Shown: positions 23,007-33,599, counted from the first letter of the stretch. The stretch: 64,000 nt of DNA from Schistocephalus solidus (GCA_017591395.1 WEDG01001007.1:372001-436000), one strand, 5' to 3'. Notes: generated by a model from the letters alone, not told the origin. Translations and numbers: made by a program.

Positions 23007-23078
23007 ATGAGTTTACTTAAAATAACACCCAAAGCTGCACCGACAACACACGACTGCTTCTGCTGCCTACGAGGTCAG
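23007..23078 (+). CDS. Gene B first exon, right copy (signal core deleted)
   Basis: The frame from ATG 23,007 reads MSLLKIT, then PKAAPTTHDCFCCLRGQ, to the donor CAG|GTGCGT. Compared with the left copy, 21 codons are missing in frame between T7 and P. These are the hydrophobic signal core and a CC pair. Without splicing, the frame runs to 23,219. Confidence 0.35.
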
Positions 23079-23335
23079 GTGCGTTGCACAAAGCAGCATG
23101 ATTGGAATATAACAAGTAAACGGGATTTATGTGCATTAAGGAACATAGACGTGCAAAATTCGCATTCAGTGTTTCAGAAGCCTCATAAATGCGGTTGCGT
23201 GATTATTCCTGATTTCTAGCCTGTGTTTGTGCATAAATAAATGTGGAAAATGCCTTCCTCATCGATTAATTAAGATCCGTATCTATCGTAACGCATGCAT
23301 GCAGTCTTCATTTACTACGTCCATGTTTCCTGCAG

Positions 23336-23359
23336 GAGCTCCCAACGGAAAGGAAAACT
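23336..23359 (+). pseudogene. Terminal exon of gene-A family, fifth copy (right arm, near centre)
   Basis: The acceptor TTTCCTGCAG is followed by GAGCTCCCAACGG, reading APNGKEN and TAA in the gene-A phase. Partner of 20,306. In phase 0 it stays open further (ELPTERKTNFSVRW...), so its true phase is uncertain. Confidence 0.4.
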
Positions 23360-23853
23360 AATTTCTCAGTACGATGGACATTGCAGTGGTTATCGTGTAA
23401 TAAGCGTCAATTATGTCGAGTTTCGTAGTAGTTTAAATATTTTGTTTTGGTGTCCCTCTTCTTCTCATAAACAGCACTGCATGTAGCTTCTTTGGAAAAC
23501 CATTAATGAGATATCAAACTGGTTTTCTTATGCTTCGTTTCACTTGAATGCATAGCGCAAGCAATTCAAATGAGACACAAGACTGAACTTGAAATTTTGC
23601 ATTATTTTCAGTCAACTGCCCCTGAAACACTGACCTGCTGCTCTGAACTGTAAGGTTGCACACAACAGCGTGTGAGGCTGGAGGCGTGGACGCAGATAGT
23701 GTAGGCCGACAACTGGTCCACGGTCGTAAATATGCTCTTTTTCTTTACTCATTGCCGATGTGCGATAAGCATCATGAATTTTGTTGATGTGTTGGTGGTT
23801 TTCGGTTCATTGCTTGGAGCATTTTGCATTACAGGTCCTTACCTCTTGCGTAG

Positions 23854-24069
23854 GGCGCAGCTGTGGTTGACGGACACTGGATCACAACTGCTACAATTCT
23901 TCTTAACGGATCACCTGCAAAGATAGACGGTGAATTATTTGTTGATACAATTCGAAAGAGGGCTCTTAAAGCATGTAGGCCTGACATAGAGATTGTCCTC
24001 GCTGCAATGCTTATGGACCATCAACCAACGGAATTTCTAGTGTCAGAATGCATATTCTGCGTGTTTTGA
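23854..24069 (+). CDS. Exon-like HWITT segment, right copy
   Basis: After the acceptor CTCTTGCGTAG the frame reads GAAVVDGHWITTATILLNGS, then AKIDGELFVDTIRKRA, to a stop at 24,069. The left arm keeps HWITT and ELFV.TIRKRA in frame. It could join gene B exon 1 in phase 0. The family is unknown and it is not demonstrated to be coding. Confidence 0.3.
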   Translation, partial: GAAVVDGHWITTATILLNGSPAKIDGELFVDTIRKRALKACRPDIEIVLAAMLMDHQPTEFLVSECIFCVF

Positions 24070-25015
24070 AAGAACAGGTAAATAAAAGGGTGTTCTTGGT
24101 TAATGCTTCTGGTTAACAGCTTTGATTCTTGAGCATAAATCGGTAAAAGACTGCCCACAGAACAAATCCTATGACCATGCTCACTTTTTTTCACATAATT
24201 TCGAAATTTTTAGGTATCAGGGAACGATATCTCGTGGAGGTGGAATCAAGGTGGAAATATTAATCATACATGATGACATCGCACAAGAATTGTATGGATG
24301 TCTAAATGAGGAAACATTATTTGTTGTGCAATTTAACCGCAAATGTTTAAACAGAGTGATGACGTTAAGTTGGTGGACAGTGCATAGCCCTGTCTGGAGA
24401 GTTAGCTGCGTGTCAGTTTATCAGGGAGTGGTAGTGATGTGACAAAATGCATTGACATGCTAAGCATATTTTCTCAGTCCAAAATATGCCACCCACACGC
24501 AACTTATTATACAACTCGAATGTAGGTGCATCAATAGCCGATTACATACTGCCACATCTGTGTTGTGACATATATTGTCACTTTTGTCAACAAACCCGAA
24601 TCAAGAATTCCAAATGAAAAATGCTTGATCAGTTTGGAATTCGCCCCACCACGTGGGAAAATCACATTTTGTCTGTGTACTTTCGTGCTGCTTTAAAGAT
24701 GTGAGGTTACACGTTTGATGACAGGCGGTTAATTTTGCCATACTTCTAGAACTTCTTTCCCACAAGAGTTGGTCTCCTGGCATCTGGTGAACATTTTTGT
24801 GAGTAAAGCATATCAGTCTCAATGTACGTGGAATAACGCAAAATTCTGAATAGGTATCATTATAACCATAGGTTAACCTGTTTTATTCCAGAACTAAAAA
24901 TTAAAGAAAATTGCGACTATTTAGCCCATTCCACCGCCTTTTACTGAAGATCTTAATGCAACGTTCAAACAACTAGGTTTTTGACGATGACAATAGCCAG
25001 ATTTGAATCTCAACT

Positions 25016-25216
25016 CTATATTATGTTGATCATGGAATGGTTATCTGTTAAATATAATTGCTTAGTCAATAATGATACATTGGATCTACAAGCTTTTCTT
25101 CTGACGTCGTTGTTAACCAGGATCATTTGAAAGGACGCAGCTAGCGTTTCTGAAATAGCAAGGAAGAAAGCTTGAATCAAGAAAGAGTGCACACAATCCA
25201 TATACCTTTCAGACAA
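25016..25216 (-). other. 66-codon frame, partner of 18,306-18,506
   Basis: See the left copy: 3 replacement differences in 201 bases, no motif. Probably non-coding. Confidence 0.25.
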
Positions 25217-25426
25217 GAAAGAAACTTTTTGAAAGCGAATACAGGAGCATGACCTCAGAAACAGTAGTAATCAAATGCTACTTAGTGGGAAAGCCGAGAA
25301 TCGTGGGCGATTTATCTGTCCGTTTCCCTTATAAGGCTAACGTTTGCAGCCAATTATATATGCAGTTGAGAAAATTAAGTCACTTTACTCCTCCGCCTGG
25401 GTAAGCTAAGGAAGCGAACGCCAAAA

Positions 25427-26662
25427 TGTGGAGCTGATTGAAGTGTTTTCATCAGGGCGTTTGCTTTTGTGGAAGCTGATGATGTTGCGTGGGAATTTAT
25501 TCACTCTGAGGACCTGTCAAATATATGTTAGCAATTTATAACTAACGTCTCTGATGTCCATCACACTGAGAGATTAACTGTCCATAGATGGCCTTTTCAG
25601 CGGCATCCTTCCAAAGTAGCTGAACTTACTGGGAATGTATATGTCATGTGCAACATTGGTCACTTTCGCTTTACACGACATTATTTGAGGGTGAATATAA
25701 GGCGAGTGCTTTTAATTTAACTTAAGTTGATGCTATAATAAGGTCCACCTAAGGTTATGGTATCCATCAATGATTTATTAAACATTACTATATGTAGGTA
25801 TATGTTTGAATGTGGGATTTGCAGACTTGGTTACGGAATATGTATGTTAAATTGTGTATTGGAGGCCGCCCTGGCGCCCTCGCATTCTTTGCCTAGATGA
25901 CGACTGTTACAGTGTCCGTCAACCACAGCTGCGCCCTACACAAGAGGAAAGGACCTGCAGTGCAAAATGCCCCAAGCAATGAACCCAAGACCACTAACGC
26001 ATCAGCAAAATTTATGAAGCTAATCGCAAATCGGCTATGAGTAAAGAAAAAGAGCATATTTACGACCGTGGACCAGTTTTCGGCCTATATATATATGATA
26101 GAGTACTGCTCACTGATATGGCAAATGAGAATTTAGGTTAGGCAGTGCCCTAGAGCCACATTTAGAGCCCACATAGGCAATGGCAATGTAGAATATGTTA
26201 AAAAGGTGGTAAGGAAAATGTAGAGCAGGACTCAGAGGTCCATTTCTGGTTTATTAGCTTTCATCAGCCAGTCGTACTTAAACCGAATTGTGAACCATAT
26301 TGTATTCGAACTAGCGACCTTTGGTGATTTAGTCGAGCACTCTAAAAATGAGCCTTAAAATACTTCTTAAACAGATCGATTAGCCGCACTCTTTCAGCAT
26401 CCTCCTAATAACAACCAACGAAACCAAAAGCACTCACTGTGTTTAAGGGATTTCTGTCTAGGAACAATTATAAAACTGTGCTTTACGAAATAGATTGCAC
26501 GGCATATGGCATGTTCACCTTATGGATGAAAAGCATTTACTCAAATTTGAAATTATTTTTTAAATATTGTTAATCTTTTGTGAACGAGACCTGCCAACAT
26601 GAAAGTTATATGGACTGTTCAGAAACATTAAGCTGGTTGAACAGTTCTGCTAAGTACAAAAG
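25427..26662. other. Right-arm-only segment containing a third copy of the 19.75-19.93 kb block
   Basis: It has no counterpart in the left arm's equivalent place. Bases about 25,915-26,090 repeat the left-arm block 19,757-19,925 in the same orientation ('tgcaaaatgccccaagcaat', 'gagcatatttacgaccgtgg'). The block is therefore present three times: once per arm and once extra, inverted relative to the right-arm copy. At 26,215-26,280 there is a short S2-like tail. The rest is unrecognised. Confidence 0.6.
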
Positions 26663-26702
26663 GGAAAACTTTTGACCTATTGGCTCTGCCCTGAATTAAA
26701 AG

Positions 26703-26708
26703 TATAAA
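26703..26708 (+). promoter_or_regulatory. TATA-like box of gene A
   Basis: AGTATAAAC lies 52 nt upstream of the ATG, conserved in position with the left copy. The surrounding promoter has diverged more than intron 1. Confidence 0.35.
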
Positions 26709-26754
26709 CACACAACAGTCACTTGTACTTTTTCATGGTGAGCAAACTTCAATC

Positions 26755-29700
26755 ATGGCATTTCTTTCGTGCAAAGGTTTCAACTTGTGTTTCATACTTG
26801 TGCAAATCGCGTTGGACATCGAAAGGTTAGGCACTACAGCTTTTTTACGCCACCACATACCATCGCCTATCATATGTCAGCTAATTTTATTTGCAGCATA
26901 CAAGTTAAACTACCACAAAACCGTTTTTTATTTTAAACCTGTAACCGGTTCCTGAATTTCATACATAAGAGTTATGGTATTCAAATACGTTAAGGTAAAT
27001 ATAACGCTTCTTTGTAGCCTAGTAGGAGCCCATATGACTGCAATTTAGTATCTGCCAGTTCCAATTGTCCCCGATAGTACACTATGGCCACATGCCCCGC
27101 AAGTCACCTAAAAACATATAAGCTGCATTATTCTGCACATTGCTTTTTGAGGCTAAAATTTTAAATATTTTAAGCTGGATAAAGTTGTTAATTATTTTCA
27201 TCTAAAGACTCGCTCCGGTTGCCTTTAAGAATTTTACCAAGGTGGGGCCGATGATTTTAAATCCAGAGGTTGCCTGAGTAATGTAAAAGCCTGTTTGAAC
27301 GCTAGAATAATCGGCTTATATGTCTGAGGATTTGAACTCACACAGGAGTCCATCTTCGGCGCTAAAACAGGAAAAGTACAACTGCCAGTTATGGAAGGTG
27401 CTTGCTTATTAAGGATTATTCATACTGGTGTAGAACGCAGCAGTACGGGGTTCTGTATACCAACAGAAGAGAGAGAATAATCGTCTTAATTGTATAGGCT
27501 GTACATTTAACGATTTTAAATACTATTCAGAGCACGCTGAGTTTATGAAAATCTCGAAAACCTTTTGAGAACTACTGGTGACATTAAAATCACTGTGATA
27601 TCCATGATATGATCCATAGTTGAACCAGTTTTCTTTTTCAGTCTTGATCCAATTTGCAATTGGAATGTACGTCTTATACCCGGCAATCTCACAGGAAATC
27701 AGAAATTGGAAACCGTTATTAAGTACAGTTATGAGGTAAGAATTTCTCTTTTATTTTCTTCATCTGAGTGTTTTTTTTTATTTCTAAATTGCACCACAAC
27801 CAAAACGAAAGCACGGTTGGAGCTTCAAAAGATTAAAATGACTGAAATTTACGTCCATTGCGATTGTTTTATTGTAGCTTTATATAATTGTAAGAAATAT
27901 TCAGAAAAACCTATTGCACAGACTGCCAACGAACTTGACTTATATCCGAGGCTCAGCAAATCAGACTGTTATTACTGTCAGAGTGTCGGCGTTTTCAAAT
28001 ATTCACGGTGATACCTCCTGTAAACGTTTCCAATTATTTATTTTCGTGACAATTAATTGTGCACAGAAACCTAGCACGCGACCCCTACGCTAGAGGTTTA
28101 ATGATCCCATCTTCAATAACACGTCAATAACGCGAAGTAGAAAGAGGCTCACTTATGATAACGACAAACAACAAGCCAGTGGGGAGGAAAAATTATTCAA
28201 CAGCAAATGTGTTTTCGTGTGTTCAGGGTGGTTATCTAAACAGCGAACCGTTTTGGACATGTGCCTGGAATAGGAAGTGGTGCGCAACTGCGGAGGAATA
28301 TTTTCGTTGCCAATACTCAACACGTAAGTTGGAAGATGCAGGGCTAGCTTACTCCGTGTGCGTTCTAAATAACTACAAAAATGTAAACAATTTTTACGTT
28401 AATTGACATATATCTCTTAAAATGATCAACTCCTTACCACGGGACTTGGCCAATTTTACAGGCAACGAGATGGATACTACAATATTTAAACCATATAACT
28501 TGGAAAATGTGAACTATGTTAACCTGCAGGATGCTGTCCCAATAACTCTCCACCGTGTTGGCTCACCAGTGTTTACGCCACGAGGAGGTAACATGTAACA
28601 TTTTTCTACCTGCATACAAATTTCCAGTATCTTGCGTACTTTTCACGAACTCTTTTTTTGTCAATTGGGCGTCCACGCGCTCGATCCTTAGTCAATTTTA
28701 TCTACTGCTATTTTTTTAAAAGTATTTATCTCCCATTGAATAAAGTTTGCTTTTATAAATCTCAAACTGTTTATGGGCCAAAGGTGATAGCTTCCGTCAA
28801 TCTGATGTGTTTGCAGGATTGTCTGAGTGACTTTCAATCAAGCAGTAAAATAAAAACACTAAAATAAAAACACGAAAAAATCAAAAGCAGGAGACCTTTT
28901 ACTTCAATGTATTCTTATTTTCCTTCTCTCTGACTGTTTAGCTTCAGTGCGCAAGTAATTGTAGCATTAACTGCCTTTTTTGCGTTTAAGTCTTTTTTTA
29001 ACTTTATTCTTAATAGCCGCCTTTTTGATAACGGAATCGTCAAAGTTGGATATCTGTCCGGTCGAAAACCGCGTGCATGTGACTTGGGACATTACTCTCG
29101 CAGCGTGCCATCACTTAGCCGTAAGTAATTTAAAAATTGCCCAAGAAGCTATTTTTCTCCAATTTATCTAAACTTTTCTTTAATTTTAGCTTCATTGCTC
29201 TATTGATGGAGACAATCTGCCCATTCCTCCTTTAACAATTCAAGAATGCCGTAAGATGTGCCTCAACTAATTCTACATTTAAATTACCCGATATATGTTT
29301 GAATATAATGAATGCTGTTGGCACTGCCTTCAAAAAAGATGCATTTTTTTTGAAGTTTGAGATCCAGGCTTTTAAAGGGTAAATATTCATGGTCCTCGTA
29401 AGGACTGTTCCCCTGAGTTTACATCATGCTGATGACATACTTGCAACATATTAGCAAAAGAGGACTCGTTCATGCATACTACCTTACTAATTTGAATTTT
29501 AGCATAAATTTAGGCTTTTAAGGGTTAGTTTATATAATATGTAACCACTTTGCGCAAAACGTTTTAAATCAGGTGGCGTTAGGTGGACCACTCCAATCCT
29601 ATAGAAGCAAATAGCATGCGGTATATGTCTTAACCGTATTTATGTGCGTAAGTTCTGCAATTGAGGACAATGTATTAGTATCCTTGCGTGCGCTATGACA

Positions 29701-30296
29701 AAGGAAGTAATGGTATGTATGTGTTTTAAGTGTAGATAGATGCATTTGTTCTGATGATTCACACTCACCATTGCTCGGCCTGAAATGTTACACGTCTGCT
29801 ACCAGGAGACACTTCAATTCTATTCTGCTCTTCAGAAGCCAAAGGGTCCGGACCAATTACCCTCCAAAGACAAGTGGAAGTCCTAAGAAAGCGAGAAGAA
29901 AGATTAACCTTTGTGTCCTGTTCTTTGGATAAGGCATTACAGTTCAGTCTTACGTTTATAGTCGATTGGTCTGGTAAGTCCTAATGAAGAACTTAACTTT
30001 CTTTACTATTTACAATAAAGTTATCTCGGCAGAAACAATTCAGTTAACTTTTCCATAGCGAATAGCCAATTCCAAGGTTTTGAGGATTATCCCAGCTATG
30101 CTAAAGTTGTTGTATTATTTTATCACTCAATTGCGTGCAATAGCAAATAAAGATACCCCTGCTAAAAATAATCATATGTGTTTACAAATGGCCCAACCAG
30201 AGTTAAGTTCCATGTTCATCTGTGGCATATTAATGCCATATTTATTAACTCAATCCACTTGATTCTGCAGGAGCTCCATATGGAACGGGCAATTAG
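26755..30296 (+). CDS. Gene A, right copy: novel nine-exon secreted cysteine-rich protein
   Basis: Exons: 26,755-26,825; 27,642-27,735; 27,878-28,019; 28,204-28,323; 28,462-28,587; 29,017-29,120; 29,190-29,250; 29,806-29,973; 30,271-30,296. They sum to 912 nt (303 residues plus TAG). Every intron is GT-AG, and phases agree at all eight joins (2,0,1,1,1,0,1,1). Residues 1-23 look like a signal peptide (MAFLSCKGFNLCFILVQIAL). Possible N-glycosylation sites are N39 (NLT), N74 (NLT) and N83 (NQT). There are eleven cysteines after the signal, including a cluster at 108, 122, 129 and 138 (FWTCAWNRKWCATAEE). The C-terminus ends VDWSGAPYGTGN. No transmembrane helix is seen after residue 23. I do not recognise the family; beta-rich strands such as TVITVRVSAF suggest an extracellular fold (inference). 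The exon-4 acceptor has a weak pyrimidine tract and is the least certain join. Confidence 0.75.
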
Positions 30297-30451
30297 CATC
30301 TCAGGATGATGGACATTGCAGAGGCATCCCCTTTTGGTAATGGTATACAATCCCCCTCTTATCCCATTTCTGTATTAGGTGAAAGAACTGAACTTCATGT
30401 AGTTCCCTTTATCAAGAATATCCCTGCATACATTATCTTTTAAACGACAGG

Positions 30452-30457
30452 AATAAA
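30452..30457 (+). promoter_or_regulatory. AATAAA poly(A) signal of gene A
   Basis: Lies 156 nt past the stop codon. The same hexamer and context occur in the left arm (11,447-11,452, minus). Confidence 0.4.
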
Positions 30458-31159
30458 ATTTCAAACGGGTAAAGCAGGCATCTTCTTAGCTGAGTGCAGT
30501 GCATAGTCAATGCACAGGAAATGCAAGATAAAACAGGAAACGTTGAAGGCCAATCTTGGCGTTGTACGCTGTCTTTAGAGCAAGAAGCCTAGAAAGTTAT
30601 TCATACAGTAAGCCGATTCAGAAATCACACGATGAACCATTTTACAAACTCTGGGGTCGGTTAAGAATAAATTGAGTCTTTACTGAAGCCGGTCATCTTC
30701 CTTGCCTAAAAGAGTTAATTTTGTTTGATGAAAGCTAACCACTGTAGAGCAGGCAGACAAAACCCTCTTCATATCTACCGAATCTGTCAGTTAGATGTTC
30801 TTTAACAATAATGCTTATTCAAAATTGTAAGTGTTCTGGGATATGCGTTCTGCAAGAAGCGGGCTCATACAAGGACAAAGTGCACAATAGCCAGCATGCC
30901 AAGTTTCATTATTTACGCTTTTCTAGCAAATTTGACGTATAGATTTTTGGAATTCGGTTAGTTTCCTTAATTCCGCATGGTAGAATTGTAGGAAGGCTTA
31001 TACGGTGCTCGATATCAAAAGACGACAATATTAACTTCAAATTTGAAGGGCAATATTTAAAATCCTAAGAGATACGGGTTTAATGTAAGCCGTATTATAA
31101 GTTGTAGGAGTAATAACAAAATAAGTTGTCTTATTAGTGGTTGTCGATATAGGAAAAAA

Positions 31160-31391
31160 AATACACCGCGAAAGGCTGGTGGCCTCGGTGGTCTATCTTA
31201 TCCCCTTCTCTCGGACTACAAAAAACAGATAGCCAAGGAGGAGCCTTGGGTGGCTCTTCGCGGTCTCTTCATAATTGACCCTAAGGGCACTGTGCGCCAG
31301 ATAACCATCAATGATCTCCCTGTTGGTCGAAGCGTGGATGAAATCCTGCGTCTGGTTAAGGCCTTCCATTTCACTGACAAACACGGTGACG
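31160..31391 (+). CDS. 2-Cys peroxiredoxin exon, partial, with in-frame deletion
   Basis: The frame reads [20 protein letters not shown], then [49 protein letters not shown] and HFTDKHGDG. It ends at a donor G|GTAAGT after 31,391. These are the family's central and C-terminal blocks (thioredoxin peroxidase, removal of H2O2 by a Cys-dependent cycle). The conserved Arg of the active site region is present in PVGRSVDE. The peroxidatic Cys (upstream FVCPTE block) and resolving Cys (VCP, next exon) are not in the window. Between KE and EPW about six residues usual in the family (YGV...) are missing. There is no clear 5' acceptor. Likely an exon truncated at the palindrome junction, or a pseudogene. 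Confidence 0.85.
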
Positions 31392-31441
31392 GTAAGTGTC
31401 CACCCACTTTTACCCCCTCCCCCCAGGCGGCAGCAAATTAG

Positions 31442-31831
31442 CTAGAAACAATCATTTTCAGCTTGTTCCACATTTTTATTGGTAAGGCAACCACAGGGAG
31501 GAAAAGTAGAGTTGTCTTTGGCCACAACAGGGTGGCGAGTACGTTTCACCCGTTGCCTGACTAGCTCCAACTGCTGTACTTGCTTCATTCCATTGTGTTT
31601 AGGTTCAAACACTTCTTTTTTATTGGGTGGACTACTTCCTCTGTAGATTTGAGTCATGCAAAAGTCTCTCCCAAAAATAATAGATAAATTCAGCATTGTA
31701 TCGCATAAGTAGCCACCGTTATGATAGACCGGAGATTTAACAGATCGAGATGACTGATCACTTGTAACAATGGATAGAGCTGGTGTTTGTACCTCCCTCT
31801 CTTCAAGAGAAAATCCGAGTGCATTTTTCAT
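31442..31831 (-). CDS. 129-codon hypothetical frame
   Basis: Open minus-strand frame starting MKNALGFSLEEREVQTPAL and ending with a CGCLTNKNVEQAENDCF tail. No domain is recognised. It is longer than most chance frames in this AT-rich DNA, but it has no supporting repeat, homologue or splice evidence. It lies opposite the region after the peroxiredoxin exon. Confidence 0.2.
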   Translation of the reverse strand: MKNALGFSLEEREVQTPALSIVTSDQSSRSVKSPVYHNGGYLCDTMLNLSIIFGRDFCMTQIYRGSSPPNKKEVFEPKHNGMKQVQQLELVRQRVKRTRHPVVAKDNSTFPPCGCLTNKNVEQAENDCF

Positions 31832-31854
31832 ACGATATCAGGGGAAGGGGAAAA

Positions 31855-32065
31855 GAATGATGTCCACCGTATGCCCCACAGCATGGTAGACACAGGGATG
31901 ATGACCCGAGCGTGAATTAGGTCATATTGACAGCGGAGTTACTCAATATCTATCGCACTATTCATTTCACTCTTTTGGGTCAGGTGTCACGACAGAGTTG
32001 GAAAGACCGGAGGCGTACTCGGCCACAGCTCATCTAGCGTGCCACGCACACGATCGACTAGGTAT
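31855..32065 (+). mobile_element. S1 repeat copy
   Basis: It starts 'gatgtccaccgtatgcccca' with the 'agcatggtagac' complement. It continues with 'gtgtcacgacagagt' and 'aagaccggaggcg', then 'gtgccacgcacac'. The same order of blocks occurs at 33.24, 34.43 and (reverse) 41.83 kb. Confidence 0.65.
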
Positions 32066-32261
32066 TCGTTCTATAGTATCAAAGGCAAATGGCATACTAT
32101 TTGAAGAGATGTAAGGCGAATGCAGTCATTTCCATGCAATCGCATAAAACAATTATGGTAAGTAGGCGCTCACAGATCGGTTACAGGACTCCACTCGTCC
32201 CATTATGCCATTGGACTCACTCTCGGGCCTCGCCAGCAGACGCACGGTGGCTAATGCTATA

Positions 32262-32692
32262 GGTAGAACATCATGACCGACAAAAAACAAGGGGAAACTG
32301 GAATGGCCACTTCTGGCTTATTAGCCGTCATCATCCAGCCAGTCTCCCCTTTGTCTTTGTCGGTCATGTTACTGTAACTTTGTAATAAGCCACTCTGTGG
32401 CTGCTTGCGGGCCTCGAGAGTTAGCCCCACGGCACAACGGGGCGAGTGAGTACTGTAACCGATCAGTGAGTGACTTCTTACTATATTTGATATTCCTGAT
32501 CCAAAAACCGACAAGGCAATGAGCTCCCCTGGTGCAGTGGGTAGAGATTTGTGTTTATAACCGATACGTCGCCAATTAAAGCCTCGGGTGCCGCAACACC
32601 TGGGGTTGGCTTTAGTTGGCTGATGATGGCTTCTAAGCCGGAACTAGCCATTCCAGTCTCCATTGTCTTTGTCGGTCATGTTGTTCTGCCAA
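32262..32692 (+). mobile_element. S2 SINE, second copy (with inverted partner tail)
   Basis: Contains 'cgagagttagcccca', 'gatcagtgagtga', the A box-like 'ctggtgcagtgggtagag', 'gggtgccgcaacacctgggg' and 'ccattgtctttgtcggtc', as at 21.04-21.40 kb. Bases 32,270-32,368 carry the tail in inverted and then direct order ('ccgacaaaaaacaagggg', then 'cccctttgtctttgtcgg'), which makes a strong hairpin. Confidence 0.7.
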
Positions 32693-33220
32693 AATAACAC
32701 AATGCGTAAATGAAATCACCGGTTTCTCTGTTGGGCTATACGCTTTACAGCTGTCGTGACGTAATCTGCACACGTGCATCCCGCCATGCCAGGCAAAACT
32801 CACAATCAGACACAAAAGTACCGCAAAAATCCCTCTGCATACCAGGAGAGTTCCATCTTCCCACAATCTGAGAAAGTAAACATCTCCCTTAAGCAAATTT
32901 GTTTTACACAGTTATTACCTTCTCGTAACTTGCCTTGGGAGCCTTCGTGAACAATAAACCTAACAGATTTTGCATACGACTTCTGAAACCCCTAAAATAA
33001 ATGAAGCATACACATTCCTGAAGCACTGTTGGAGGTTCACGAACATATCAATAACAGAAATACCCCTGAAAAGATAATACATAGTGTTGGCACAGACAGA
33101 AAACTGAATTCTACTTGTGTAAAACTCCTGTAGGAGGAAAATAGGATGGTGGTCAAATATTGTCGTGGTCTCGTGACGTTGACGTCAAAATGTTGAAGCC
33201 GGAGCACACTACAGCCCTTT
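32693..33220. other. No gene recognised
   Basis: Short frames only. The minus-strand 174-codon frame at 33,037-33,561 runs mainly over the S1 repeat and is not supported. Confidence 0.4.
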
Positions 33221-33239
33221 ACAGTTCGAGCGTCGCATC

Positions 33240-33550
33240 CGACTATGTCCACCGCATGCTTCAGCAGGCTGAGTGCAAACGCGGTGACTTGCGTGTAAGT
33301 TAGTCTTAAGTGATCGTAGACGTGCACGGTGCCTACATCACTCCCTCCTCTTCCAGCTAGGCCCGGCGTCATGTCGGAGTCAAGAAGAGGCGAGATCGGG
33401 CGCCGGTGCTCTGTTGGCACGGCAACCATTCGACATATAAGCGTACCACCACGCTCCTTGGTCCACAACAAACCCCTACCTACGTTCTTAACACGACAGC
33501 AAAGGGATGGAAGTGGCGACCCGAATCTCAGCTGACCCAGCGTGGGCCTC
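33240..33550 (+). mobile_element. S1 repeat copy
   Basis: Block order: 'atgtccaccgcatgctt', 'gcggtgacttgcgtg', 'agttagtcttaagtgatcgt', 'gcccggcgtcatgtcgg' and 'agtcaagaagaggcgagat'. It matches the reverse complement of 41,560-41,830. GC-rich relative to its neighbourhood. Confidence 0.7.
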
Positions 33551-33599
33551 TGTGCAACCACAACCTACATCACGTTACAGGACCACAACTAGGGATTAA

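Larger units (their letters stand above)
22673..31157. repeat. Right arm of the large inverted duplication
   Basis: Reverse complement of 9,728-21,031 (anchors listed under the left arm). It carries the apparently intact gene A (26,755-30,296), a shortened gene B exon and one unit of the direct repeat. It includes its own unmatched segment 25,427-26,662. It ends within a few bases of a peroxiredoxin exon. Confidence 0.9.

Noticed and set aside
27706..28011. A 101-codon single-exon frame in gene A (METVIKYSYEVRISLLF start)
   Set aside because: It reads through intron 2 and uses the wrong phase of exon 3. The spliced model is supported by matching phases and by exon layout in both arms.
33037..33561. 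174-codon open frame on the minus strand
   Set aside because: It overlaps the S1 repeat, has no motif, and the other S1 copies do not keep the frame.
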